Shown here piece after piece: positions 21,701 through 34,018 of a DNA stretch of 63,892 bases (position 1 is the first letter of the stretch; every line of letters starts with the position of its first letter). The DNA is from Triangularia verruculosa. Its lineage: Eukaryota > Ascomycota > Sordariomycetes > Sordariales > Podosporaceae. Made by a program: the position numbers and the translations under genes. The notes under the pieces are model-generated. The model ran no database searches and was not told where the DNA came from. It worked only from the letters and a program-made list of their open reading frames with translations. The stretch lies in NCBI GenBank assembly GCA_033296885.1, contig MU864035.1, positions 1-63,892 of the forward strand, read 5' to 3'.

Positions 21701-24700
21701 AACCTCGCCCCTGTCAATCTTCCATACGGTCGAGACGGAATTAAGGTGCTTCACGATCTGCCCAAATATCCCTGGAACCACCAGACACGCCATTGGATTG
21801 AGCCACGATTCAACAAGGCACTTCGCAATCGCCAAGAGCGGCCGCACGACTTGCTCGGATCTCTTGTTCTTGGTACAGATCTCAATGCGCCCTCTTGGAG
21901 ACACATCGTTCGCATGAGCGACATTCCCTGGGTCAGGGATCACGTTGTGCAGGCCAACGTGATCTATCCGGCCGCTGGCTACATCTCAATGGCCATCGAG
22001 GGCATGGCACAGCACGCATCTAGACAAGGACGGAATGGCAGGGTTCTCGGCTATCAACTGCGAGATATCGACATTCTCAATGCCCTGGTTGTGCCGGAGA
22101 CAGCTGACGGCATCGAACTCCAGCTGTCTCTCCGACCATGCAGTGAAAAGGTTCTCGATATCAAGGGTTGGACCGAGTTCAGGGTGCAGTCAGTCAGTTC
22201 AGATAATATCTGGATGGAGCATTGCAAGGGCCTTATCTCAGTCGAGTACTCGTCTGGTGATGACATGGGCTTCTGTCAGAATGCTTTGCCGAGTCATGGT
22301 GTCAAACTTGCTCAGCCCATGAGTGATGCAGCCTACAGAACCCGCGTCAGTCCTCACGACATGTATGCTGGCCTGGGAGTTGGTGGCATCTGTCATGGAC
22401 CCATCTTCCAGAACATCAAGAGCATCCGCACGCGGGCCCAACAGTCTGTGACGTCCTTCACAGTGGCCGACTCTGAAGCGACAATGCCAAAGAAATACCA
22501 GCATGACCATGTCATCCACCCAACCACGCTCGACTCGGTATTCCAAGCTGCATACACTGCCATTCCCGACCCCGCCAATGATCGACAGACACCCAAAGTG
22601 CCGAAGACAATCGGCAAGCTTTGGGTATCCCACGATATCAACGCTCAAGCAGGACACTTCTTCAAGGCTTACACCAACCTAAGCCACATCGACAATCAGT
22701 CTATGACGACCGGGCTCACAGTATTCGAGAGCCCGGCAAATGAGATGATCGAGTCAGTTGCTCCTGTCATCACAATCGACGGTTTTGTTTGCCAGTCTAT
22801 CGGAAATGTTCCCACTCAGGAGGAAAATGCTTGGGAGCAAGACAAGTTCACCACCACTCGCTGGGTTCCGGACATCACCTTTCTCAAGGAGGCATACTTG
22901 AAGGAGAAACTCAGCAGCCGCATCTCGGTTCAAGAGGCAAACACGCTCGTGGATCTTCGCCAAGCATGTCTGTTCTTCATTTACGACGCCTTGAATGAAC
23001 TTACGGCAGCTGATGTCAGGCGACTGGAGTGGCATCAAAGAAAGTTCTATATTTGGATGGGACACCAGGCAGAGTTGGCTCGTTCCAATCAGCTTGCCCC
23101 TGACAGCGACCAGTGGATCAAGGCTTCCCTGAAAGAGAAGTTGGCACTCTTTGAAAAAGTCAAGTCAGGCAGTACCAACGGCGAGATGGTCTGCAAGTTG
23201 GGTCCCCACATCGTGCCAATCCTTCGAAATGAGATCACGGCTTTGGAAGTGATGCTTGAGAAGGACCTGCTCTCTCGATACTACCAGGACGCTCTCAAGT
23301 GGGGAAGAACCAATGCGAAACTTGGGGAACTGGTCAAGCTCTATGCTGAGAAGAACCCCCGAGCCAAGATGATCGAGATCGGCGCAGGGACTGGAGGGGC
23401 GACAAGCCACATTCTGCAGGGCCTCGGAAGCAGCAAAGATAGAGCTGGCCCCAATGTCGGCTCATACGACTTCACAGATGTCTCGTCTGGCTTCTTCGAG
23501 GCTGCCAAGGAGAAATTCCAGGACTGGAATAATGTGGTCAGGTACAAGAAACTCGACATCGAGCAGGACCCGGCGAAACAAGGTTTCGAGGAGGGGACTT
23601 ATGATGTTGCGATTGCCTGCCAGGTTCTCCATGCTACCAAGTCGATGAACCACACGATGGCGAATGTGAGGAGGTTGTTAAAACCTGGTGGCAAGCTATT
23701 CTTGATGGAGACGACCAAGGACCCAGTCGATCTACAGTTCGTCTTCGGATTTCTTCCCGGCTGGTGGCTCAGTAAGTTTTTCTAGTGCCTGTTACATGAT
23801 GGGGAATGCTAATTGCTTTGGCTTGTAGGCGAGGAAGAAGAGCGCAAGTTCAGTCCTTCGCTCTCGCTTCCCATGTGGGACCGCGTTCTCAACCGCACCG
23901 GGTTCTCCGGCATCGACGCCGAGATTCGAGACTGCGATGACGACGAGCTTTATGCATTCAGTGTCATGATGTCGACGGCGGCTACAGGTCCTTCCAAGTT
24001 CGACTTCGACATTGCTTTTGTCACAGCCAACCCATCCACGCCGAACCCTTGGCTCGACCAACTCAGTGTTTCTATTGGTCTACTAACTTGGACAGTGCCG
24101 TCTGTGCATTCGCTGGACTCCGTTCCTGCTGATGACAACAGCATTTGCATCTTTGTGGATGATCCGAAGAGCCCCATCCTGGCCAGTGCAGATGGCATAG
24201 AGTTCGAGGGCCTCAAGACTCTTTGCACCAGATCCAAGGGGGTCTTATGGCTTACCCAGGGTGGCGCTATCGACCATGAGACACCTCGTGCCGGGCTGGC
24301 GGCTGGCTTTCTCCGATCTCTTCGTCAAGAATATTCCGGCAAACGTCTGGCCACCTTGGATCTTGACCCGTCGAGAACATTCTGGTCTCCGGAATCGGTG
24401 AGCTCCATCACTCAAGTCTTCCGCAAATTCTTCGACTATTCAAACCTTGAACAAAACTGCGACTTTGAATTTGCGGAAAGGAACGAAGTGATTTCAGTCC
24501 CGAGATACGTCAAGGACGTCAGCCGGAATAATGACGTCTTCCGCCAGTCTTTCCAACAGTCTGCTCGTCAACTGGAGCCATTTTTGCAGCCCGGCCGTCC
24601 CCTACGCCTAACTATTGGCACGACTGGCCTTCTCGACACCCTCGCTTTCGATGACGATGCGAGTGCACTGGAAGAACTCCCTGAGGACTTTGTCGAGATT

Positions 24701-26880
24701 GAGCCGAGGGCTTTTGGCGTCAACTTTCGTGATGTGATGGTTGCGATGGGCCAACTCAAGTCTCGAGTCATGGGATACGACTGTGCCGGTGTCGTTTTAC
24801 GGGTCGGGTCGGTTGCTTTGGCAAATGGCTACAAACCCGGAGACCGCGTCTCAGTGCTGCTCAGGGGGCACTACGGGAGCCGTACCCGTATTCACTGGAC
24901 AAGTGCCGTCCACATCCCGGACGACATGAGGTTTGAGGTTGCCGCTTCACTGCCTACTCAATTTGTCGCCGCATACGTCTCTCTGTATGAGAATGCAAGA
25001 CTTCAGAAAGGCGAGACTGTTCTGATTCACTCGGCAACCGGTGGCGTTGGCCAGGCTGCCGTGATGCTTGCTCAGCGTGTGGGGGCCGAGGTGTTTGTGA
25101 CGGTTGGGTCAGAAGAAAAGCGCAAGTTTGTCATGGAACACTTTGGTATCCAGCCCGATCACATCTTCTCAAGCCGCGATGTGTCTTTTGCCGTTGGTGT
25201 TAAGGGGATGACGGGTGGCAGAGGAGTGGACGTGGTACTGAACTCCCTCGCTGGAACGCTTCTGCAGGAAAGCTTCAAGTGCCTCGCACCGTTCGGCCGA
25301 TTTGTCGAGATTGGTAAGAAGGATTTTGAACTCAATCACAGCTTGGGAATGGAGACCTTTACGCGTGCGGTTTCCTTCTCCAGTGTCGATGTCATCGCGT
25401 TGGGCGAGCGTAAGCCGATGGAGGCCAATAGGATCATGAAGGATATTGTTCGACTGGTGGCTGAAAAGGAGATCAACACCGTTTATCCCATTTCCGTTCT
25501 CCCACTTTCTGACGTGGAGAAGGCATTCCGTCTTATGCAAGCAGGAAAGCATATGGGCAAGATTGTGTTGGCGGTTGATGAAGACACCATGGTTCCGGTA
25601 TGTTCGCCACTCTCTTGAAAGTCAGGCTCAAGTTACTGACCCGATCACTCTACAGGTTGTTCCACGCAAACTTACTGCTCGCCTTCGCGCCGACGCATCA
25701 TATCTTGTTGTCGGTGGTTTTGGCGGTGTTGGCAGATCAGTTTGTCACTGGCTGGCGGAACAGGGTGCCCAAAATGTTGTGGTTATTTCTCGCAGTGCAG
25801 GTACCTCCGGAAGGGCAGACCAGCTTCAGACGGAACTGGTCAGCGCGGTTGGCCGTCAGGTCAACGTTGTGGGACTTGGCTGTGACATATCCAACATGAA
25901 GGAGCTCAACAGAGCACTCGCCAAGCATGCCAGGACAGGAGCACCTCCCATCAGAGGCATTATTCACGGCGGGATGGAACTCAAGGTATGACAAGTCTTT
26001 TGTTACGGGATTATACAGCTACTAACTTTTCTGAAAGGATTCGGTCCTGGACAACATGACTCTCGATGACCACAACGCTGCCCTCCGTCCCAAGCTGCAC
26101 GGCAGCTGGAATTTGCACCAATACTTTGTTGGGAAAGATGATCTCGACTTTTATATCATGCTTTCTTCGCTCGTTGGCGTTGTTGGCTTTGCCAGTCAGT
26201 CTAACTACTCGGCAGGGGGCACCTTTCAGGATTCACTCGCCCATCACCGAGTCAGCCAGGGTTTGCCGGCGGTTTCTATTGATCTAGGCATTGTCAAGTC
26301 TGTTGGATATCTAGCGGAAGAAGAGGAATCTGCCAGAACCATTGAGGCACTCCAGCGACATGGCTTCATGGCTCTGCGCGAAAGCGAGATCCTCGCTGCC
26401 ATTGACTCGGCGATCACAACGCCCCATGCTGGAGCCATCATGCTCGGTATCAACACAGGTCCATCGGGGCAGACAGAAGACTCGCCTCTGCGACGGGACG
26501 CGCGCTTTTCGCAGCTTCAGTACCAGAAGACGGAACAGGAAGGTGGTCAGGTCTCCAGCAAATCCGGGTCTAGCGATTTGGCAAGCAGGCTAGCATCGGC
26601 TTCGACGTTCGATGATGCGGCAGAGGCGGTGGTGGGCGGTATTACTCAGAAGCTTGTGGATATCTTCATGATCCCGGAGGACGACATTATCCCCTCCAAA
26701 TCGCTGGCGGATTTTGGCGTGGACTCCCTTGTTGCTGTGGAGCTACGCAACATGCTTTCGATGAAGGCCAGGGCAGAGCTGTCGATCTTCGATATTATGC
26801 AGAGCCCGTCTATCACTGCTCTAGCCGGGGCAGTAGCGGCCAGGAGTAGTCATGTTGACACCGCCATTTTGAGAGGATGA
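18701..26880 (+). CDS. Highly reducing polyketide synthase (KS-AT-DH-MT-ER-KR-ACP)
   Basis: An iterative type I PKS building a reduced, C-methylated polyketide from malonyl-CoA. Nine exons (18701-18880, 18937-19023, 19076-19133, 19197-20056, 20145-20757, 20820-23771, 23829-25597, 25656-25985, 26038-26880) sum to 2,563 codons plus stop with all phases closing. KS spans roughly residues 5-430 with Cys177 (VDTGCSTTL), His312 (EAHGTGT) and His352 (NIGHTE). AT has GQGAQ near 559 and Ser646 (SHSSGE). DH has His974 (DHVVQANVIYP) and Asp1171 (HPTTLDS). C-methyltransferase has EIGAGTGGAT near 1451-1460. ER has HSATGGVGQAA near 1984. KR has GGFGGVG near 2191 and Tyr near 2338 (SNYSAGG). ACP carries Ser2513 (GVDSL). 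All catalytic residues seem present. There is no thioesterase or reductase release domain, as usual for HR-PKS, so release needs a partner enzyme. A CAG-rich tract encodes a Ser linker between KS and AT. The product is unknown. Confidence 0.96.
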
Positions 26881-28423
26881 GGTTGATATGCTTTTTGCAC
26901 CTCAGCTGTATTTGTTGTTGGCCAGGTTGGCGACGTCTATCCACGGGGGCGGTACATGGATGTTTCTCTTCATGTTCGATTCATCCTTGCGCCAGGAGCG
27001 CTGAGACACTATTTTGGGCTACATCTTGTTTTAACTACGGGCGTTGGCATCGGAAGGCAGGGCAGGCGGGAGTTACGGCGAATGTTTCTAGTTTCCTTGG
27101 GGTGTGTTTTTGTGTTCGGTTCGTGTTTTATGGCAGGGTGTATCCATAATGTGAGGGGTTTGTGCTGGGATTCTCATCTGGCTACTCAATGCCGCCACGC
27201 TTTTACAAACAAGAATGGAAGAATGGATACCACTTGCGCGAGTTCTTGCTGTTGACTTTGTTTGACTGGATCCCGTGAACCTTGATGGCTAACCTGTCGA
27301 TATCGAATAGTTGCAAAACGTTTTCTGCCCGAAGGGCAAGCAGAATGCACGATTGTGGGTCACGATCAGTGAACTGTCTTGTCAGCTGAGCAGTTTTGGC
27401 AGTGGAGTTGTGCATGCCGATCATCTTGCAGATCCCGACGCCCCGATCGTGCTTTGCAGCATTCAATGCTGAGTTGTGATCTGGACGACCCTAGCAAACT
27501 TCCGATGTGTCCCGATTTGCTGAAAACGATGGCGGCTCGTGATGGTAGGTAGTGTATCAGCAAATCCGATACCGTGGCGAAGTGTTCATTGGTATTGGTA
27601 AAAGATCCCTCGGATCTGTCGATCAGTCCGCCCATGCTGACCACCCTTTTCCTCGCTCTTTACCAAATCGCGACATGCCTTACCTAGAATAGTTGAACAT
27701 AACAGGTCTGTCCTAACTGACCCAACAGACCCACATGTATGCCTAGGTTCTTGTGGGGGGTGGAGGTATGGTGGAATGTCTGGGTTACCAACGAGCCGGT
27801 AAAGTAAGAGCTGACGCGGGTGCAACGTCGAGGATTTGCAAAAGCTGTGAAGTCTGTCATTCGCTGGTGTGCAGCATTTCGTCTGGCTGTCTGTCAGACT
27901 AGATACCTAGCTTAACTTATTGGAGTGCCGGTAAGAGGTGTCGGTAGCTGGTGTTTGCTCAGAGGAGAGGAAGATTCCGACTACCTAGGTGAAGACGTCG
28001 ATCATGTATGCCCGAGTTGAAATTTGATGTACTTCGTAAGTTTGAAAAGTTTGGAAAGATTGGTATCAGGAGAGGGGAGGTGAGATGAGCGACATGTCGT
28101 GGTCATGTTCCTGATAACGCTGTGGAGGGAGGTGGTTGTGCAGGACCTTTGGCTGCGGGCTCAATAGGAAGTTGTCAGAGGTTAGTGCTGGGTGCCTCGA
28201 GTCTAGCTCTGTGCCTGTCATCTCAGTGGCGGTCTCTAGTGAGCCCCCTAACATCATACGCAACCGTGGTGGTGAAACAATCTCTTAGCATGCAACACAT
28301 AACCACATGGAAACAGTGCGCTCAGGCTCCGGTGTGTTACTAGTGATGGACGGATATCTCATTGGTTTGGTGTCCTTGCGCAAAGTATTACAAAAGTTGA
28401 TATAAGGTATATATACCCGATTG
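26881..28423. other. Intergenic region between the convergent PKS and transcription-factor genes
   Basis: About 1.5 kb, containing both 3' UTRs. Only short open frames occur, none with recognisable domains or splice structure. Composition is normal, so this is not RIP-degraded repeat. Confidence 0.5.
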
Positions 28424-30586
28424 TTAAATGGAAAAGCTCCCTCGAAAGTTATTGAGTGAAAACGACTCCTGCGACTCCAGCACAAGCAAGTGTTCCCGCG
28501 CGAGATTATTGAAACTCTGCATACTCCTCAGTGCGTTCATGCAGCACTGAAACTCGCCGTTGATGCCGCCGTCCTTGACTTCCATCCCTTGATAAGACCC
28601 TGGAGGCGTAAGTGCTTGCATGTTCTCCACAAGACGGCTAGGATGCGCCATGAGCCTTGACGCGGCCAGAGAGATGGCCAGCGGAAAGAAAATGTGGGCC
28701 TATCTCGTGGCAGATGCATTAGTTTGTGGTCTCGTTCGTGAGGGCGGTGCCATGTGTTGTGTCTCACCTTGAAATAAGGGGTGTGCTCGTGGGCTTTGAC
28801 CAGTCTCGCGATCTCCCTTGCAGCGTGCATGGCCTGGTTCTGGCAGTCTACCACGTTTGGCCGACACGAGTCCTCGTGGGATGTGGACTCGACGATTTGG
28901 CACATGTAAATCTTGATGGCGTGGGCCATCATGATGGAGAAGAACAGCATCGGCTCCGCTGCCGAGACGACCGGGTGGTTGGCCATTAGCGAGTTCAACG
29001 AGGCGTTCAGTGTGCTGTTGAGCCACTCAAGACTCATCCAGAATTTCAGTGATGTGGTGCCATAGAATCTTTCCATGCTGGAGGCTTGACATTGCAACAC
29101 CGCGCGGCCACATATCGTGAGGAGGACGGCCGACTCTGCCAGTGGCGACAACAAGCTGTGGTCACCAGAGGCAAGAACCTCTCCCAAGAAGCGCCCTTGA
29201 ATAGGGCTACCGCCCTGGAAGGCGAGATCGGAAGCCGGGAGCCTAGTAAAGATCTGTCACGATGTTTAGTTGCGGGCGGAAATGAGGATCACCAACGGCG
29301 CAGGGATGGTGACGGAACCTACCACGTCTTCGATCAGCGTCAACGGGCTGCGGTTTCTGATACATAAAAGACGATCCAGATAATATGCAACCCAGAACGT
29401 TCTACGCTTCTCCTCCCTTGAAACAGCATCTTCGCATTCAGCCGCATTCTCCGAAATATCAACCTCGTGGAGCCGGGCGAGCTGCACGAGCCTGAACGCC
29501 CTGCCGGCAGTGACCCAAGCACGACGGTAGTTGCACCGTGCGAACTCATAAAACGCAAGCAAAAGCCACGCTTGGACCTGTTCCACGCGGACGGTGTTCA
29601 TGTCGTCCTCGTGGAGGTCAAGTGTCTCGAGCATGTGTCGGGTTTCGTTGTAGAACAGATCCCTCGAGCTTTCAAACTGCGATGAAAACGACATTGCCAA
29701 TGTCCACATGGCATACTGCAGACAGAGCAGATAATTCGGTCCCTCCATCATGGCCATTTGTCGAGACCTTGCGAAGTACCGGGACTGGTTGAATATGGGC
29801 ACGTTTGGGTGCACCCGATCGAAATACAACTGGTCACTGCAGCAAGGGGTGATGTCAGCAGGGCGCGGACGATGGATATGGAGGAGTAGGAAACAATAAC
29901 ATACAGATCTGCTCGCATCAGGTCGTCGACGAATGTGCATCCTGGCGGCGACTGGGGAGAAGGAGGAAATTGAAATGTCGAGAAACCCATCGGAAGGGAG
30001 GTCGGTGTCATGGGAGACATGCTGAGTTGGATGTCACTCTCCCACGAAGGTCTTCTCTGGCATGGAGATGGAAACTGAGAAAAGTCCCCCTCCGAAGTTG
30101 AACTGGCAGATGGCATCTCAGGCACAGGCGGGGCATCTGAGAACTGGGTGGCAAGTGTCAACGCTTCTTCGGTTGGGTCAAGACTGAGGCGTCGTTCCAA
30201 AGCCACTGTTGATAGTATTCAGCATCGTGTAATGGAAGCGGTGTGGGGGCAAAGCACAGAGCTGGCTATGAAAGTACTTACCGACCCGATTCAAGCAGAC
30301 GCCGACCTGACTTCGAAGATTGTTGAGCTCGCCCTTTTTTGGTCCCCTCGGACGTCGCTGGGTGTTGATTTCACACACGAGATTGGCATCTTTACAAGTT
30401 CCACATGGGCTCTTTCTGTCGCCTAGAAGGTCATGTCAGCAAACAGCAAGATATCCAATCTTGTGTTATACGGTACTTACATCGAACTTTGCGCTTCTGG
30501 CACGCCTCGCAGGCCGAACCGGGAAGCTGCCTTGGTGGTCGGCTAGTTGTGCCAACTGCACTTCTTGTGCGACGGGCAGCGGTCAT
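28424..30586 (-). CDS. Zn(II)2Cys6 transcription factor, probable cluster regulator
   Basis: A fungal-specific DNA-binding regulator acting in the nucleus. Six exons (30586-30481, 30422-30282, 30205-29905, 29836-29323, 29253-28768, 28699-28424) give 607 residues. The zinc cluster spans the first splice junction: ACEACQKRKVRC then DRKSPCGTCKDANLVC, with the six cysteines in the canonical spacing at about residues 27-52. A basic linker (RRPRGPKKGELNNLR) follows. The middle region (PNVPIFNQSRYF, FWVAYYLDRLLCIRNRSPL, RLPASD) is the Fungal_trans middle homology domain. The start MTAARRTRS is the first ATG compatible with the zinc cluster. It lies convergent to the HR-PKS with 1.5 kb between, so pathway-specific control of the PKS and SDR is the natural inference. 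CCGGCT repeats between SDR and PKS are candidate targets. Confidence 0.93.
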
Positions 30587-33500
30587 GATGGAGACACGGC
30601 GTGGGAGCAGGCAAGACGGGAAAAAGGTGGGAACTGGTGAGTGTAACTGTACTGTGGAAGAAGTGAGGGGGGGAAGAAAGGTCGACATCTGAAGTCGGCT
30701 TTGACAGATGCAGGGTTCCTGAGGCCCAGTTATACAAGGCCAACTGGTGTGGATGTCACAGGCTGGCATGAGAGATCGTCTCCTTCCCACTCTGGATGCA
30801 GGTTCCCGGACTTCAAGGCACAGTCATCCCACCAGAGTAGCCCAGTGGCTCAGATGGGTTGCACTGCTCGCCCTGCCGTAATGATACATGATGTCCCTAC
30901 ATGATTACGCACTGGTGACAGGCGACGACGGCCGGCCAGCACACGGCACAGGCTCCGTCTCGGCCAAAGGGTAGAGAGAGCGGTGTATCAATGTATCGAA
31001 AAGGCGAGAGCCATGGACCATGGTATCCAGCCACCGATCTCCCTCTAGCCCCGTTCTTGATGTTCCACTCCCGCGAGCCATCGGGGCAGTTCCCACAGCG
31101 TTCTTTGGCGGGGTGGGGGCTGTCTAGGATATGGGGCCATCTTTTCCCAGGGTGCTGGGCCGTCCGACCAGGAATCGCATCTCAACAGACTGAGATTCAT
31201 CATTTGTTTTTCAGCACTGCTCTGCCCTCTGTTCGGGCCGTTGCGCTCCAAGCCTGACCGAGAGCGCGTGCGTTCACACCTTGACCGCTAGCGGCTCTGA
31301 TCGACATCCCCAGATCCCAGACTGGGATCTCCCTGGGCGTCCCAAGTGGGAACTGAATCATGCTTCCCGGGGCTTAATCGTGTCCACTTTGGGCTGGATT
31401 GTTCCTGTTTTCTGATGCTTGGAGTTGCCCATTTCAGCTCACGACTGCCGCTCTGCGAGACATGGACGCCGCGCATTTCCACAATGAGCAGCTTCCACAA
31501 CCACCATCAACACGCCAGTTCATGCAGCATCCACCCGCTACCTCGCAGATAGTGTATGGCAGATGGCAGGCGTTCGCTGCAGGTTGGTTCCACGGCCCAA
31601 CAAGCGGCCAACCTGCAGCATCAGAGCATGGAGCTTGCAGCATGCATGGCAGCCTGCATTCTTCTTCCATTGAGCTGCCGATTTCCTCGGCGTACGCCCT
31701 GCCTGCCATCCAGTCCCTGGTGTATCATCCATATGCGCCGCTTACACCCTACAAAGCCCCAGGTACACAGGCAATATTGCGCTGTGCTTCCAAGAGCCTG
31801 TCGAGCTTGTCTTGCTCTGATCTGCTCGTTTGAGTCCCGGCTTGGCTCCTCCAACAAATTCCCGACGAGACTAACAGAGTTGCATCAACATCCTTGTGTT
31901 GATCCGGCAGGCCCTGTCCCTACGGCGGGATCCTTGAACTGGACCGCGCAACAAGGGAGACACACATTATCACCGGTCACGGCATCGTCCACTAGAGACC
32001 CGGACGAGCTGCGGACGATGGGGGACTGGTGCATAATCAGAACAAGATCGGCGCCTCTCCAGGCATTGCGCAACCGTGAGCGGTTATTTTCCGCCATCAA
32101 ATCAAAAAAACGGGAGCTGCCAGCCAATGGCGATGCCCAGTTTAACAAGTTTGTACGACGAATCGCCGAGAAGCTTTGGGGTCCAGCCTCGGAAAGTCAG
32201 GCAGAAACCCGCAGATATGGATCAACCCCAAGCTCGTGTGTGTGCTGGGCCGCAGCCACAATCCCGTCGGTACCTTCTCTTTGGTCCCACGGCAGTGGTA
32301 TCCATGGTCCCAGGAATCCATTGATGTACCAACAGAGGCTTATCCATACGCCATTGTGACACCAAGGCCTTCCTTCAAGCTTTTGAGCTGTACACGGCAC
32401 CCTCGTTCCCTGCTGGCCGTAGTGCTTCTTGCTTCAACCAACGTCGAAGCCAAATTTCAACAACGCACGCGGTATGATGTTCAAGAGCGGCACATGATCT
32501 ACTAGTACCATCCATCCCAAACTCATTCAACCCTTTCTCTCCTCACAACACCTCGCCCCAGAACTCGGGAATTCGGGCCGTGGCCGTGGTGTCCCCTGAC
32601 TCTGCCTACATCACGACGACTGGCACGACATCCAGCTGGACAAGGCACATTTCTGTCTCGGAAAGGGCACCGGTGCTGTTCAAGCTGTCGGCCCACATCG
32701 TTCGCGAATACACAATTATGACGGCATTCCCAGGAGTTCACTGTGTGCAAAGCTGCAACAGGGTGTCTGTGATGGTGAGATCGACACAGGTTGGCACCGT
32801 TCGGGACATTCAAACCGTTCATTCTATCCCGTTCGAGATAATTATACGGCACCAACCGGAACGATTCCTGTGGTTCTCCCATGACTGCCGTGGGAAAGGC
32901 GCTCCAGGCAGGGCTTTCCCCTTCCCGCTGACCTACCATACAAGTAGCCTTAGTCTCTACGTTAAGCTTTCTTATCTACCTACTTGGATATGTGCTCATT
33001 ATAGGCGAAGATGACATAAGCTAGCGTACATGTACAGGTATGGTTTCAAGCCGAACATGTGCATCATTCTACTTTCTTGGTCGCATTGTGGTGTGTAGAA
33101 TATCAAACTGTTCCTCACCGCCTCTTATGGATCATATGTCCCGGATATAGGACAGAAGACGTTGCAATTCCGAGATACTCGGCCGGGTTTTCTGGTTGCC
33201 AGACATAGACGCAGATAACCTAGAATGGTCATTGGGTCCGCTAGAAACCATGATCAGCGAGGGCTTGCAGTTGCCACGCACTGGCGATGGCCTGGCAAGA
33301 AACGTTTTGCCATGAGACCCTGGCCGCCGAAGCCACTTACCATGCGATCAGAACTATGCATTCGATCCAAAGGGTGAAGACTGGACTCTGTCTCAGCCGG
33401 CAACAGCCGAATCCCTTTGTTTGTGCATGCAAGATTTCCATTCATAGAATAATGTCTGCATTGACCTCTGCGGGCCGTTCAAGACACCCAACGAAGGTCG

Positions 33501-34018
33501 TTATTGGCTCGAATGATAGATCTTATTTCAGGGATAATCTCCTTCCGATGCTTTTCTATCCATTCATCGACTCTATAACGGAAGAAAAAGACCGGACAGG
33601 AAATTGCGCAAGCCAATCAAGATATTCCATATTCTGATTCCTCATACGCGAACGTGTGGTAACACTTGAGACAATTCAACAAAAACGGCGCTCGGCTGGT
33701 GAATTTACAGGCTGTTTTTGTTGTACGTAATGACAGGGTGTATCATCCGCTCTGGCAAATCAAAGGGTGAAGCAACAATAAAATCAAAATAATTAATATA
33801 CAAACCACCCATCATCCTGCATTTGCCTTGTCATCTCCTGCGAGGCCTCGTCCTGTTCATCCCCATCATTCCCTCATCGTCATACACAAACCCTAGAAAA
33901 GAAAACACCCAATTGCATGAACATTCAAAAAAGAGAAAAATAGGAAAACAATGTGAAAAAGCTGGTGAAATTTTACCTTCAGAACGCACTACTTGCCTCG
34001 GCTCTCAAAAATCACATC
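30587..34018. other. Long intergenic region between the transcription factor and the chitinase
   Basis: About 3.4 kb of normal-composition DNA without a recognised gene. The longest frame is 31556-32359 (separate low-confidence entry). On the minus strand around 32530-32830 a protein-like stretch (for example NSTGALSETEMCLVQLDVVP) is broken by stops and may be a decayed gene. The right end should contain the chitinase terminator and the left end the transcription-factor promoter. Confidence 0.45.
31556..32359 (+). CDS. Hypothetical ORF, doubtful
   Basis: An uninterrupted ATG-started frame of 267 residues rich in Ala, Cys, Ser, Pro and Arg. No domain, signal peptide or membrane segment is convincing, and the composition resembles out-of-frame translation of moderately GC-rich DNA. 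It is listed because it is the longest frame in a 3.4-kb gap. It may well not be a gene. Confidence 0.15.
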   Translation: MADGRRSLQVGSTAQQAANLQHQSMELAACMAACILLPLSCRFPRRTPCLPSSPWCIIHMRRLHPTKPQVHRQYCAVLPRACRACLALICSFESRLGSSNKFPTRLTELHQHPCVDPAGPVPTAGSLNWTAQQGRHTLSPVTASSTRDPDELRTMGDWCIIRTRSAPLQALRNRERLFSAIKSKKRELPANGDAQFNKFVRRIAEKLWGPASESQAETRRYGSTPSSCVCWAAATIPSVPSLWSHGSGIHGPRNPLMYQQRLIHTPL

